NCBI GenBank assembly: GCA_013399855.1
Contig: VXAY01004115.1
Span: 603,302-667,301 of the forward strand
Reading direction: 5' to 3'
DNA length: 64,000 nt
DNA from: Oxyruncus cristatus
Taxonomy: Eukaryota; Chordata; Aves; Passeriformes; Cotingidae
Under the pieces are notes generated by a model. It had not been told where the DNA came from. It saw only the letters and a program-made list of their open reading frames with translations, and ran no database searches. Shown one piece after another: positions 24,667 to 36,200 of this stretch (the first letter of the stretch is position 1; every line of letters begins with the position of its first letter). The translations under genes and the position numbers were made by a program.

Positions 24667-26190
24667 AGGGAAGGGTGGAAAGGTTAAATTTTTCTTCACT
24701 TAGATCATTTAATTGATCTTATTTGAAGAATTACATATCAAATTATTACATAAGCGGAATGATAGTGTGATAAGATGAGCTATGTGGAAGCAATCAGCTT
24801 TTTCTCCAGATAAAACACCCATGCACTACACCCTGAGACCTCACTTCGAATTCCAAATGAAAACGTGACATTGAATTCTAGTATACCAACCAACCAAGTG
24901 CAATTTTACAAACTAGAAAATCTACAGTCACATTCCTAAAATAAGCATAAACATGTGTTGGCTTTTTCCAAGCTGCAGATGGTAGTGACAAAATGTGAGA
25001 TTTGAGACAAACTAGTTACCAAAGTTATGATTCAGTCCTGTGTTCTAAAATGACATGCTTTTTAATGAGAAAACCTTGCAAAATTCTCTGCTTACACTAT
25101 AGTTTTCACATAATTGAATAAAAATACTTCGACAATACAAGGATATAAAATTCCCCTTAGTTTTTCTGCATCGGCTGTCATGGCAGTGGGACAACTTGGG
25201 TAGTTTCAGTGACCAGACTGCCATGCTTTGATCACAGATTTATCACATTCCTGATGTTAAATGAACATGTGGCCCTCAAAGAAGTCAATCCTGTAGCCTT
25301 AATAGAGATACTGATCTCCCTTGATAATGGTGCTCTACTAGATGGTAGCATTACTTTACAGAGAAGAATGCACTTTTTTAATATATTATCTCATGAAAGA
25401 ATGTCTGTGTCAAACAAGTTCTCACATTCCATGTTGACTCACATATTTTTAGAATCTTGTATTACAAAATCTGGAGTATGAACAGCTACCAGTGTTTCAG
25501 TGGAGACTGAAACATACATAAAGTTACTGGAATGAGCCTTCGTGAAGTTTATGACCAAATCTTTTTTTTTAAAGGGCTTACAAAACAGTTAGTAAGTTTA
25601 CCTTCACTGTGTGCAATTAATTATGTGACTGACACGTAGGAGTCACATAGGGAGAAGGTGCAGTCTTGAGTTTTTATTGCTGCTGATACTGACTGCAGTT
25701 CTGGAGCATCAGAAAAGCGTCTTTCAGGAGGAGAGCGTTAACAGCAGTTGTACAACTAACCTCACTTCCTCATTCTTGGGGCAACAGCAACTCTCTGCTC
25801 TTGGGAAGTATGAACATCTTGTCTAGGTGATCCTAGCTCAGATTCCAATTTATACATGAAGATAAACATGCACAGCAGTACTCCCCTTCCTGCTAAATTC
25901 CCTTCTTTGCTTCATAGTATCTCCCTACACGGTGCTTTATGTGACTTAGGAAGGAACTTAAATGATGTCTAACACAGCATCTTCACTGAATGAGTTCTCT
26001 CCCAAACAGTTTCTTTCTGCTGCTTTCTTCTCTAGGACTTAGCACAAATATACCTCCCAAGTAATATAACCACAAGTTGCACAGGAATACCTATCACCTG
26101 GTATACCTATACATGGGTAGTCCCACATATACAAAGGATGAAAAAGATCAATACATAATACATAAACTTAGTCTTTTATAAAAATCTGAC

Positions 26191-26322
26191 CTCTCCTGTG
26201 TCCTCGGTTAGATAGTATCAAAGATGCACTTTCAGAAATGCTATTAGAGTCACTGTAGTCTGCAGAGAGTTGTCTGTAATCTTCTGTTGACTGACTATAA
26301 TTCATTAATCTGGACCCTTTAT
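26191..26322 (-). CDS. FRMPD2: FRMPD2 exon, polar linker
   Basis: 132 bases, phase 1 in and out. Reads DKGSRLMNYSQSTEDYRQLS and continues Ser/Asp/Tyr-rich to RGHRR; probably disordered. Acceptor TTTCCAG and donor GAGAG|GTCAGA are acceptable and the frame joins the previous exon, but the linker is poorly conserved, so support is splice signals and phase. It does not join the next placed exon in phase. Confidence 0.65.
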
Positions 26323-28060
26323 CTGGAAACAGAAAAGAAATATGGTGAATCACATACTTCAGTTATAAATTACTGTATTTGCATGATAATGTAAATAACA
26401 TTTGGCTTAAATAATTTTTATATAGTTCACATCTGTCTGTCTGTCTTCTAACACTGACTCCAGATCCTTAAGGACTGCGGAAAGCTTGGTAACTTCATTC
26501 TATTACTTTCATAATCTTATTCTGACCAAAAATGATTTTCAAAGTTCTCCTCAACCAACCCAAATAAAACAAATCTAATACATTAATTCTACTCTACATG
26601 TTAACTGAAAGGTTATAAAGTGCAGATAACCTGCAAAGTTCTCATTCCTTGTACTATGAGGCCCAAAACCTTCCGCTATATAGTATTCCCTCTGTGTGGA
26701 AGATGGACAATGCCTAGACACAATCCCCTACCAGAGTCAGATGCAGAAATTTCATTAAGGGGTCACCCTAAGTCATTAGGAACTACATATTTCTCTTGCG
26801 CACTGACTTCACTTTGATTGCATTGTGTCTTATCCTTTTAGAGAATCTCTAAGGGTGATAATTTTAAATTAAAAAAAAAAAAAAGAAAGGAAGGGAAGGC
26901 TGCCTTGCAAAGTGTGGCTCACACATTTTCAATGCAATCAACATTCTAATTCATTGAAGTCCTTCAGCAAATGTAAGCCAAATGACCTAAATTCGTGGAA
27001 AACACAGCGATGACACCAGATACATAGTCACTAGAACCAGTGTAAGGAAAATGGCAGGAATTTGGGGCTAATAGGGGGAGCAGCAGAATTTCCATCAGCT
27101 TATGCAAGTGTAAAAGTATAAGCTCAGTTTCTCAGTAAGTGAGCCAATATGTTTTGAGGGGTGGTTTGTCTGTATGTTTTGAAAAGAATCCCCTTTTCTC
27201 ATGACCAATAATACCTAATAGAAATGTTCCACATGTTTAAGCATGCGTTTGATTTCTGACTGATTTAATGGAACATACGTGTGATTTGCTGAATAGGAAT
27301 TGGACTGCTCACATGCCTAATGCTGAGCATATCCAAAAAAAGCCTGCATAGCTTGGGCCAACACTCCCCTTGCCCCAAAGTCAGAGATCTCTGCTGAAGT
27401 GAACAGTACAATATAGAGACTAGGAAAAAGATAAAGAATTACTCTGAGAGTAAAAAAAAATAAAATCTTGATCTTAGTCAAATGAAATACAAAGTTGGTA
27501 TATACTGCTTTATTTTTGTAGTGACCAGGATTTGGCTTTGTGTCTCGAAAACACTCCAGCAATTCATATGTGAATTTATAAAACATCTTTTTAATAGAAA
27601 AATTAAATCAAAAAGAAATCACAAATATTTGCATGAGTAATCAAATAGGAAGGATGAATATATATTCCTTAATGGCAACAGGATAACCTCACAGAATCCT
27701 ACCTTCAAAAATACTCTAGAGTATACAAAGCACAAAAGCAGTTCTGAAAGTGGGGGTATTTTATATGCACAGGTTTTATGCAAAGTGCTTTAAGAGTCGA
27801 ATCTGTGCAAGCTAATCTGTTATCATTGCTTTGCAGCCCTGAGAGTACTGTCCTTTGTGGAAACAGGGAAAAGAAACCTCGCTGACTTGCCTCAGAGTCT
27901 TTCCATTAAGAAGTAATTTATATGTAAAGCAATAAATATCCTATCCAACACTACATGTAATCACAACAGCATGAAATTAAACAATTCATCTAGCTTGAAA
28001 GACTCGGAAGAGGCTGGTTGTATCCTTATTAGACAGTTCAGCTTATAAATCTTCCTTTAC

Positions 28061-28187
28061 CTTGGTGAAAATTCATCTGGGAGGACAGTGGCGAGGTGTC
28101 TGATATTTTCTCATGCAGCCTTTTCCTTATCACATGACTCCTGTTCAGCTGGGAGGCTGTGCTGTCTTCCGTGACCACCTGCTCTAT
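28061..28187 (-). CDS. FRMPD2: FRMPD2 exon, KIND-FERM linker
   Basis: 127 bases, phase 0 to phase 1. Reads IEQVVTEDSTASQLNRSHVI then RKRLHEKISD. The RKRL motif after KIND also occurs in human FRMPD2 (RKRLRG) and resembles PTPN13 (RDRLRGKG). The rest is polar and probably disordered. Acceptor TCTTCTAG, donor CAAG|GTAAAG. Confidence 0.85.
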
Positions 28188-29056
28188 CTAGAAGACAGTA
28201 ATGTTGCAAGTCAATGTCATTTGATATGTGGACTTCAGACTCTCATACTGAAGTGATCCTTGCCCTCTGGCTGTCAGAGGCTGCTGATTTGCTTTGTATA
28301 AACAACTTCATCTTCTCAGATTAACACAAAGCCGGACTGAGTATTGTTGCCTTCATGCTCTCATGATAGCTGAGTTTAAGAGGGGACATCCTCTGTTACA
28401 GTAGAAAATAGAGTAGTAAAGAGTGCAAGGGGAAAAGTCATCTCAGAATGTTCATGACTACTGATTGAAAGCAGAAAAAAAAATGTGGTGTTTTCTTCTA
28501 TTGTCTTGCAGCTTGTCAATAAAAATGTTTTTTGATATTTTGAATTCTGAAAAAGACTCAGGTGCTCACATAATTAAGACCTCATGTGGTCAGGCTTGAT
28601 TGCATGGCAAATGTTCAGTTCCACTCAAGGACAATGAATTAATTTCTCAATATGAATGTAAATGTGATTTCTTTGAATTTCACAAAGTCTGAAACCAGAG
28701 TGGCAATGGAGAAATCTTTTCTCTTGTGTACAGTCCATTCCTTTGGCCAGTATGAAGTCCCTGTAAAGGTTATTATTGCTTCAGTATCAACCAAAGAAAT
28801 TAAGATACTGTAAGTGCAAAAGCTGGGTTTGTACCACTTCCCAGGAGAGTACAAGTGATGTCTAAGACAGCTTCTTTGCTTCATTTGCTTGTACATATGC
28901 CCACTCAATTTCCTGCTTAGAAGTTTAGAACCAAATCTCACTTCCTTAACCCATACAAACATTTATTTCAGCCAATTGCTTAACTGTATCCCATCTTGTA
29001 TCTCACCTCTCTCACCAAGGAAATGGAGATGGTTAGAGTATTAGAGTAGTACCTAC

Positions 29057-29242
29057 CTCACTGACACTTCCCAGTGCAAACTGGACCATTTTCTTTACAT
29101 AGACATTTGCTGGTAAGGAAGCAGATTCCTTCTGATGTGCCTCACATGCTTCCAGGATTGATTCAGGAGACAATCTTTTATGTGGTAGATCTTCACAAAG
29201 TGTTAGCAGGAGTGTGTGTAGTTGGTCACTCAGCTGGAGGGA
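29057..29242 (-). CDS. FRMPD2: FRMPD2 exon, end of KIND domain
   Basis: 186 bases, 62 codons, phase 0 at both ends. Reads SLQLSDQLHTLLLTLCEDLP then SILEACEAHQ and FALGSVSE. This matches the LxLLxMCED and VLxAC helices that close the KIND fold. Acceptor TTGGCTCAG, donor GAG|GTAGGT. Confidence 0.93.
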
Positions 29243-29965
29243 CTGAGCCAAAATAGAAGTAGTGTTAAACAACATCTCCCAGGGGATTGAAATCCTGTGT
29301 AAACTGGGACCAGGATTTTCTGTAAGCCTTTCACCCGAGTGAGAAATGGGCACTGAATTCCTTTAGACTTTGGGAACATTCCAGACAAGCAGTCAAACAG
29401 CACTAAATGGAGCCTCTAATGGGATCCAGGATAGCCTTGGAGGGAATTGGCAACTCTAAGGAGGGTCATCAGCCCAATTAGGAGCTTCTTGGTGACAGAC
29501 AACAGTTCAGTTTGCTTCAGAGCTTTGCTAATTAGACTGTGAATCAAAGATCCTTGCAAGTAAGATATGTGGTATCATTAGCTTCAAAAAGGAGAGGACT
29601 TATACCCACCAAAACTGTTGCCATAGATACTTAAATTTTAGGGCCATTTAGCTTATAAAGCCTTTTCTCTTAGAACCTGTATACCCACGAAAGGGGGGTT
29701 AAATCTATTAAAAGCTTGTGCTTTTCAAATCAAGAACAAGCAACCAAAAGCATCAATATAGAAATGAAGCAAAATGTGAACTACAAGTCTTAAAAAGGAT
29801 TCCCAGTAAGCAAGAAATTCATAATTTCAGCTAGCAGAGGTACTGGTAGAATTTGCCCAGAAATAAAGACAGTTAATCCTGTATCCCATTTTTGAAAAAG
29901 CACATAAATGTGCACAGCACTGCAATCATGCCAACGTGGTATTTTTCTTTTAGCCTCTCCTATCT

Positions 29966-30150
29966 TAGAATAATAGAATCATAGAATAATTTAGGTTGGA
30001 AAAGACCTTTAATATCAAATCAATCATAAACCCAGCCCTGGCAAATCAACTAAATCATGTCCCCAAGTGCCACATCTATACATCTGTTAGATACATCCAG
30101 GGATAGTGACTCAACAACTTCCCTGGGTAGCTTGTTCCTTATTGTCTTGG
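29966..30150 (-). mobile_element. CR1 LINE fragment, 3' end
   Basis: Reverse complement of a CR1 tail: AGAATCATAGAATAATTTAG, TTGGAAAAGACC, CATGTCCCCAAGTGCCACAT, CCAGGGATAGTGACTCAAC and TTCCCTGGGTAGC. It lies in the intron between two KIND exons, about 280 bases from the GC-donor exon, in the same orientation as the gene. Confidence 0.92.
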
Positions 30151-30431
30151 AATAAATAATCTTCACTTTTGAAACTGAGGTATGACTCATCTGAATCAGA
30201 ACAATTCTGGTTTTGGAAGAAAAAGAAAAGAAGGAAAGTAAAGATGAAGTCCAACTAAATTTCCTGATTTGGGTGAATTGGTATTTTTGGTGCAACCTGA
30301 ATCTTGACACAAGCTTTCCAATTCTTTCTAGTGGTCCAAAACATAAAGCCCCTCTTACTGAGACTTCAGATTACACCTTTCAATCTTTGAACCTACCAGA
30401 ATAAAAGAAAACAACAGTTTGTGTTACTGGC

Positions 30432-30497
30432 CTGGTTTGGAGGAACCTGGTAATCTGCTGACCAATAGAGGGTCATTCCTAAGGAATACACCAACAT
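30432..30497 (-). CDS. FRMPD2: FRMPD2 exon, KIND core (YSLGMTLYW)
   Basis: A 66-base, phase 0 exon too short to stand out as an ORF. It reads MLVYSLGMTLYWSADYQ followed by VPPNQ. YSLGMTLYW is the most conserved stretch of KIND domains. The acceptor is TTTTGACAG. The full 22-residue length, which matches human FRMPD2, needs a GC donor at 30432 (CAG|GCCAGT). A GT donor 15 bases earlier (CAG|GTTCCT, exon end 30447) is also in phase 0 and would drop VPPNQ. Confidence 0.9.
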
Positions 30498-31404
30498 CTG
30501 TCAAAACAGAAAAAGAAACCCTGTGTGAAGTCACTCAAGTACAGAAAAGCCTCATACTAGAGACATCATCTTTTTGTGGCTTTGGTCACAAAATGGTAGA
30601 AGTCAAACAGATAATTTGTTTTTTAAAACCAGACAAAACTTATCTGAAAGTACAGTAGTTACTCTTGTAGCATGCAATTAGTAATGTCCAGACTGAGGGA
30701 CTGAGCGAGGCTACCCTCTAGTCAATTATGTCTTACGTAGGGAAAGAAATTTGAACTCCTTTCTTAATTTTGAAGTTCTCCCTACCTGTGGGATTGACTA
30801 GCAGTCACATCCAGGAAAGGAATTACTGGACTAAGGGCTACCTATTCCACGGCATCATGTTTTTGCCTGGTCTCTAAACGATCAGTTATGTGGGAATCTG
30901 AAAATACTTTGTTCTGCTTGAGGGAAGTATGCACTGATTTGGTCTGAGTGGTATTTAAGACTTTCAGGTACCTGAGTGTTGTATCTTATTGTCTTGCCAG
31001 AAAGACTCATTTGTCAGAGAGAAGAAAAATAAATTGTCAACAAAGCTGACTTCCTGGAAGTGCTTCCACTCTCTGATTGTATAGATACTGCAGTCCTGCT
31101 TCTTCTGGGATTACAATTACCATATCTGGTGAAACAGTGTTCACAGAAGTATTCTTCCTTTCTGTAGGCCTTTGCAAATAATACATTTCTGCAGATCTTG
31201 AGTACTGATGTTCAAAATTGATTTTGATGTTGACATGCATGCTAATGCAATGGCAAGACACATGTAAATCTTTTTAACTGTCGCCCAGTTTGATTAGTCA
31301 TATTAGAAATGGAGTGGGGCAGTAGGTACCTGGTATGCTGCATTAAAACCCACAAGCTTGTCTTCATGAGGTACTGTCAAGATTTACTATGTAATATACC
31401 TCAC

Positions 31405-31562
31405 CTTTGTTAGTCCAAAGCGCTGGTTTTTACTTTGTCTGTGGAGCAGTTCTGGTGGACTGAAAGGCAGAGCTTCTGTCTGAGATGCATTACTTTGGAA
31501 GGACAAATTTCCTTCAGCTGACAGTAGTACTGACCATGGGCAAATCACACAGATGACAGGGT
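31405..31562 (-). CDS. FRMPD2: FRMPD2 exon, KIND domain part 2
   Basis: 158 bases, entered in phase 1 and left in phase 0. Reads DPVICVICPWSVLLSAEGNL and then a PFSPPELL segment, matching the CPWSLLLLPSG / FTAPELLQ landmarks of KIND domains. Acceptor TTTTTCAG and donor AAAG|GTGAGG are both canonical. Confidence 0.93.
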
Positions 31563-31699
31563 CTGAAAAATGTTGAGGTAGATAAGGAGACCTTAGAGTT
31601 GAATTCACTGCACTCAGAAAATCATAATTCTGGCATCTCACCTGTATAGCCAAACTAATCACTGATGTTTCCTGAAGAGGTACCCAGAATGCCTTGCCT

Positions 31700-31880
31700 G
31701 ACTTCCCAGCCTGACTTCGGACTTGCCTTGTCACTGTGGCCTTGCCTGGTGATCGCTGGGCTGTCTGACCCTGGTTGTCCACATCACACCTGATCCCGAC
31801 TCAGTTTCCCAGCTTGACCTCTGACCTGCCTTGTTACTACAAACTTGTGTGGTGGTTGAATTCTCAGTTATCAACCCCAG
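31700..31880. repeat. imperfect duplication (about 104-base period)
   Basis: CTTCCCAGCCTGACTTCGGA at about 31703 is echoed by TTTCCCAGCTTGACCTCTGA at about 31807, and each is followed by a (A)CTTGCCTTGT / CCTGCCTTGT block. Two diverged units are visible in an FRMPD2 intron; origin unknown. Confidence 0.5.
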
Positions 31881-33071
31881 ACCCACTCTGATCATCTTCT
31901 TTGGATACTGTGGGATAGAGCCCTGGCTGGCACATCCCCTGCTGACATCCTTATGGGTCCTTGGGTCTGGACTCCTTCCTAAGAAACATCTTGCCCTCAC
32001 TCTTCCCTGAAAAAATCTGTTTGAAGGTGTCTCAGAAATGGACTGGATTCTACTTGCAAAAGTCTGAATACTCTGAAAAAAATATCACTGCAGAGATCCA
32101 CTGAGGTTGGTCCCAGTGGTGTGAAGGAGGAATGGAAGCATGAGAATGTGTAGTCTGCTGTAAACACTGAACTTGCATACATATAGTAAGTGAATTTGAC
32201 CGAAGACATCCAAGTGATTTCACTAAAATACTAATTAAAAAGCAGTGATAAACAACATCTAAGATCAACCTGTTTACTCTAGAAAGAGGAAAAGCTGCAT
32301 TAACTATGGCAATATTTAGACACCGGGTTTCAGGAAATATAGGTAATTTAAAAATAAAAGGTTGGCTGTTGAACCACTCTTCAGCCTAGAATGTGAGAAG
32401 AGACACCACTCAGATCTCTGTTGGAGAAGTGCTCAGAAATATGCCCTAGATGCTTTGGTATTTTAGTATTTAAAAATTGTATATTTAAAAAGGTCTACTT
32501 ATTTGTTATGCATGGTGACCTTAACATCAGGAAAATGGATAGTAAAAACAGGTAAAATGTTAAGCTGGGAACTCACACACACCTAAGAGATTTGTATAGC
32601 CAGAGGACCCAAGGATTCAAGACTTAGGGGCGGACCACTGGTATTTGCAACAATTGAGGCATTTACTTCTTTAGAAAATTGAAAGTCTTAAAATCATCAG
32701 CTAGCCTTCTCTTTTGCTCCTTCCCCATTTTCTGCAGTATTGCATGCAAGTACAAGCAGCACATGCTAGGAGGCTTGTCTCTTTTAGAAACAGCCAGCCA
32801 GCTTGTACTTCAGCCTCCATGAAGAACATGTGGCCTTTTATCACGTTGGCCAGCCAGTGACTGAGCATTCCTGCCTAACCCATCGGTGCCCAAGCACATT
32901 GGAAATATTGCTACAGCAAGTGGTGTTTACCATCACAAGGTCTAGCAGGATTTATTACATCAAGCACAGTGCAGCAAATGTTTAAAAACAAACAATCAAT
33001 CAAAAGAAGTAAAATAACTCAACAATTAATTTCCAGTGGTAAGGATCATAAAAAGATACTTTTCACCTCAC

Positions 33072-33200
33072 CTTTGTGAAGATCCTCCAGAAGCTGTATT
33101 GTGGACAGGTACAGAAGTGCCCATATTTCTTCTTCCTCCAAAGGGCTTCCTTTTGCCCACAGGACCTCGGCCAATGTCACACAGGAACTGCTCATGCCTG
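33072..33200 (-). CDS. FRMPD2: FRMPD2 exon, start of KIND domain
   Basis: The minus strand reads [13 protein letters not shown] and then a [12 protein letters not shown] motif, the conserved start of KIND domains (TLAEAL...EEEIWALL in relatives). KIND is a kinase-like non-catalytic fold used for protein binding. An ATG sits at 33195-33193. The upstream boundary is a tandem CAGCAG acceptor, so the exon starts at 33200 or 33197. Human FRMPD2 has a few residues before this methionine, so either an upstream exon supplies them or this ATG is the start. The donor is AAAG|GTGAGG at 33072, phase 1. Confidence 0.88.
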
Positions 33201-33204
33201 CTGC

Positions 33205-36200
33205 AGTAAATACCAGGTTTTGGACACACTAAAATAGACTGAATTGCTCAAGACAAGCCATACTGATTATAATGGTACCCTTCTCTCACAGGAAGAAATA
33301 AATTGTGAAACAGCCTGCTTTTTTGTTCAGAAAAGGTAGATATTGCTTATCCCTGTCTTAATCTGAGTAGGAGTAAATAAAAGAGACTAAGTGACTTCCT
33401 ATAATATTTTTGAGACCTTTTATTCATCATTTGAAACCCAAGAGATCCTTCATGAATATCTGCTGTTCAGACTTTGTGAGTGGTTTTTGAATGGCAGGGG
33501 ATTGATTTGGCTGCTTAATTGGATGCGCTTTTCTATAAAAACATGACAGAGTTAATCTAGGAAAAAAGATGCACTGTGGCATGAAAGGTTTATAAACAGT
33601 CCAGCAGAGCAACTGAGTTTCATTCATTGCTCAGCAGATTGATCAGTAAAAGATTATAGACTCTTACTGAATTCACTGATGATAGATTTTCTTGCTTAGA
33701 TATCTGAGATTCAATACCTGCAGTTCATCCATTCCAATACACATATAAACTTGCTTTATTTCACTAAACCAAATTAAAAGATGATTCTTTCTTTGAGCTG
33801 CTGAATAGCAATTTAGTGGCTCCTAAGACACTGTCCTATCTGATAGGTACTTAATACCTGGTATTGAAAAAGAATGTGGGTCCACACACTCTCCTCTTTT
33901 GTCTCACTTGCAACACAGCATCAGATCATTAGGCAAAGGGTTTATGTAGTGAATCATAATTTCATGTTTTACCTACTGGAAAAGTATTTTCCTAATCCCA
34001 GCCAATTAGAAACTGACTTGTGACTTGAAGTATCAAGGCTGCTTTTCCTTCAAATGTTTTTTCATGTAAAATATTGTCAAAGAAGGTTTTGTTCTTCATC
34101 AATGGGTCTGATCTTTCCATTTAACCAGTTTTACATTTTTCCAGATTACTAATTTAGGCAGAGCTGCTCTAGGTCTGCACAAACTTCAAATTTCCTAAAA
34201 ATTTTTTTAACAGCTTTTGCTATTACTCTCCTGTAACATTGAGCTCCACAGGATCCTGGCATAATGAGAAAAGTTAGAAGTGGTCCATTTACTTTGAGGT
34301 GTTGACATTGTCTGTAGACCAGCAAGTGAAGACACTATGGCCTGGGATGCTACAGTCTCATACAAGATTATAAACACCACTGTAAATTGAGTTCACTTAC
34401 AGCCTGAAAACTCATCTTCCCTCCTAACAATTTCTTCACTCTCTGTACACAGTCTACTTACTGCTACCGTTTGCTTTCTGCCTGCAATGGAATTCACTGT
34501 GTCTTACAGCTGATTGCTTTGCCAACTTCCCATTCGTTATGGAGTCTTCAAGGGGTCACTGCAAGAGCATTACAGTGTTCTGCAGGACCAACTTGTTGCT
34601 GATTAACAGGCTACTCAGACTTTGCTTCATGGGGTCTTGTCCTGGCTCGCTAGCTTCCAAACAAGGAATTACAACATGGGAAGAATGATCCCTTGTTGCA
34701 ATCACTACTGGATTATAAACCAACCTAGTGACATTTTAAACAGAACCAGAGTCCTAATTTTAGTCTCTGCAGCTTCAAAGGGCAGTAAATCTTCTTACAA
34801 ACCTAACCTTAATTAGAAGAGACAGACAAATCTTCTTAATCTAAGCCATCACCATTTCTCTTAATAATAAATTACTGTGATAGCATTTCACTTAACCCTG
34901 TGGTACTGGGACTAAGCAGTCAATTCACCCTCCCAGAGCTAAAATCTTTGTGGGTTCTCCATACAGGTAATCCACCAGATTGTACTTACTGCTGTTTTAT
35001 TTGAGACTGTGCTGGGGGAAGGAGCACTACATCCCCCATTTTAGATAGAAAGTGCTTTAACCAGTTTTATTTCAGTGCTGATATTTCTAACTAGCTTAAG
35101 CTACTCAATAAGCAATTAAAGTGCAGGTGTTAGAACTTCATAGAACCAAAGTGAAATCAGCAGTCCCATCAGAGATGCTTAACATTTGTAGTGAATGTTT
35201 TTTTCTAAGAGTAAAAGTAATGTCTCAGATCAATAGTAAATTTGAACTAAATGAATTCTGCTATCAATGATGTGCAAACTTCTTGCGAAAAGTGTTATAT
35301 TGTATGGCCATGGAAATCATAATCTCTTTAAAGTGTAATAAATTATTGCTTTAAAGTAATGTAGAGTTAAGCACTGTGCTGTTTTACAAGCAAATTGCCA
35401 ATTTGTTTTTAAACACACTCAGAATGTCCTGTAGTTTTAGGCTGTATTTTTCACTTCTGATTTTCAAGACCAACATGATATGATATCTGACAAAAATCTA
35501 ACTGTGTGAGTGCTTGGGGAAAAAAATACATTTCAATTCCTTCTATAGCCAGGCTATGCTATGTAAATTATATGACACTAAAAGTGATGGAAAGATATTG
35601 TTATCATTGTAGCACTGCCCGTATTCATGGTCCCTCAATTTAATAAAAGCTGTGATCCAGAACCAAACAATTCTGACCTTTAAACAAGATACAATTGATA
35701 AGACAAATCGAATTAGGAGGCAAGAAGGAAAAAGTTACCAGCAACCTCGCAAAAACGGACTTTTTTTGCAGTAACACTGCATATCAGGAAATGATGCTAG
35801 ATCTGGTTGAGCCTTCAGGGAAAAATTAAAAGCAGCAGAATGTAATCACCCACTTTCAAGTTTACCCAGGATACAGAGGTTATTTGTGACTGGAAAAAGT
35901 AGCAAAGGGTTTCCAGTGCCAATTTGCGCTTTGAGATCAGAGGTGGATTCTGCTGATTTCTATGGAAGAAGGCAGTGCCATCCAAATTAGCCTAAAATAT
36001 CCTCCCCATTCTAATCATTGTAACACATTTTTTCATAACGTGGACTCTCTCAAGAGAGTCCCCCTATTCTTCTTGCATAGATATGAAAGGTACATTGAGG
36101 TGAGGCTAACTCATCATTTTCCCACCAACATCCACCTATTTATCACATTTCTTTCTAAATTATATTATTCAATTCTGGTACATTTCGTTTTATCAGTTGT

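Larger units (their letters stand above)
442..33200 (-). other. FRMPD2: FRMPD2 gene body (26 placed coding exons, 3' end outside window)
   Basis: Gene-level entry for the exons listed separately. Order from the 5' end is KIND, linker, FERM, linker, PDZ1, PDZ2, PDZ3, which is the FRMPD2 layout; PTPN13 shares KIND-FERM but has five PDZ domains and a phosphatase. All placed introns keep phase except one in the first linker. Family knowledge: FRMPD2 is a peripheral membrane scaffold; its FERM domain binds phosphoinositides, its PDZ domains bind junction proteins such as the catenin ARVCF and, in neurons, NMDA-receptor subunits. The placed exons give roughly 1,200 residues against about 1,300 in human, so roughly the last 100 residues probably lie left of position 1. 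Introns hold CR1 fragments and short homopolymers but no nested gene that I can support. A mis-assignment to an unannotated PTPN13-like paralogue cannot be fully excluded. Confidence 0.9.

Noticed and set aside
29057..29353. Upstream extension of the last KIND exon, where a frame reads ISIPWEMLF and superficially resembles YSLGMTLYW
   Set aside because: No acceptor fits the required phase there, and the true YSLGMTLYW exon was found at 30432-30497.
29440..29500. Minus-strand IGLMTLL reading considered as the KIND core
   Set aside because: Poor match, no suitable splice sites; superseded by the exon at 30432-30497.
31387..31782. 131-codon minus-strand ORF as a single exon
   Set aside because: Only 31405-31562 is coding; the rest reads through the acceptor into intron and through the donor.
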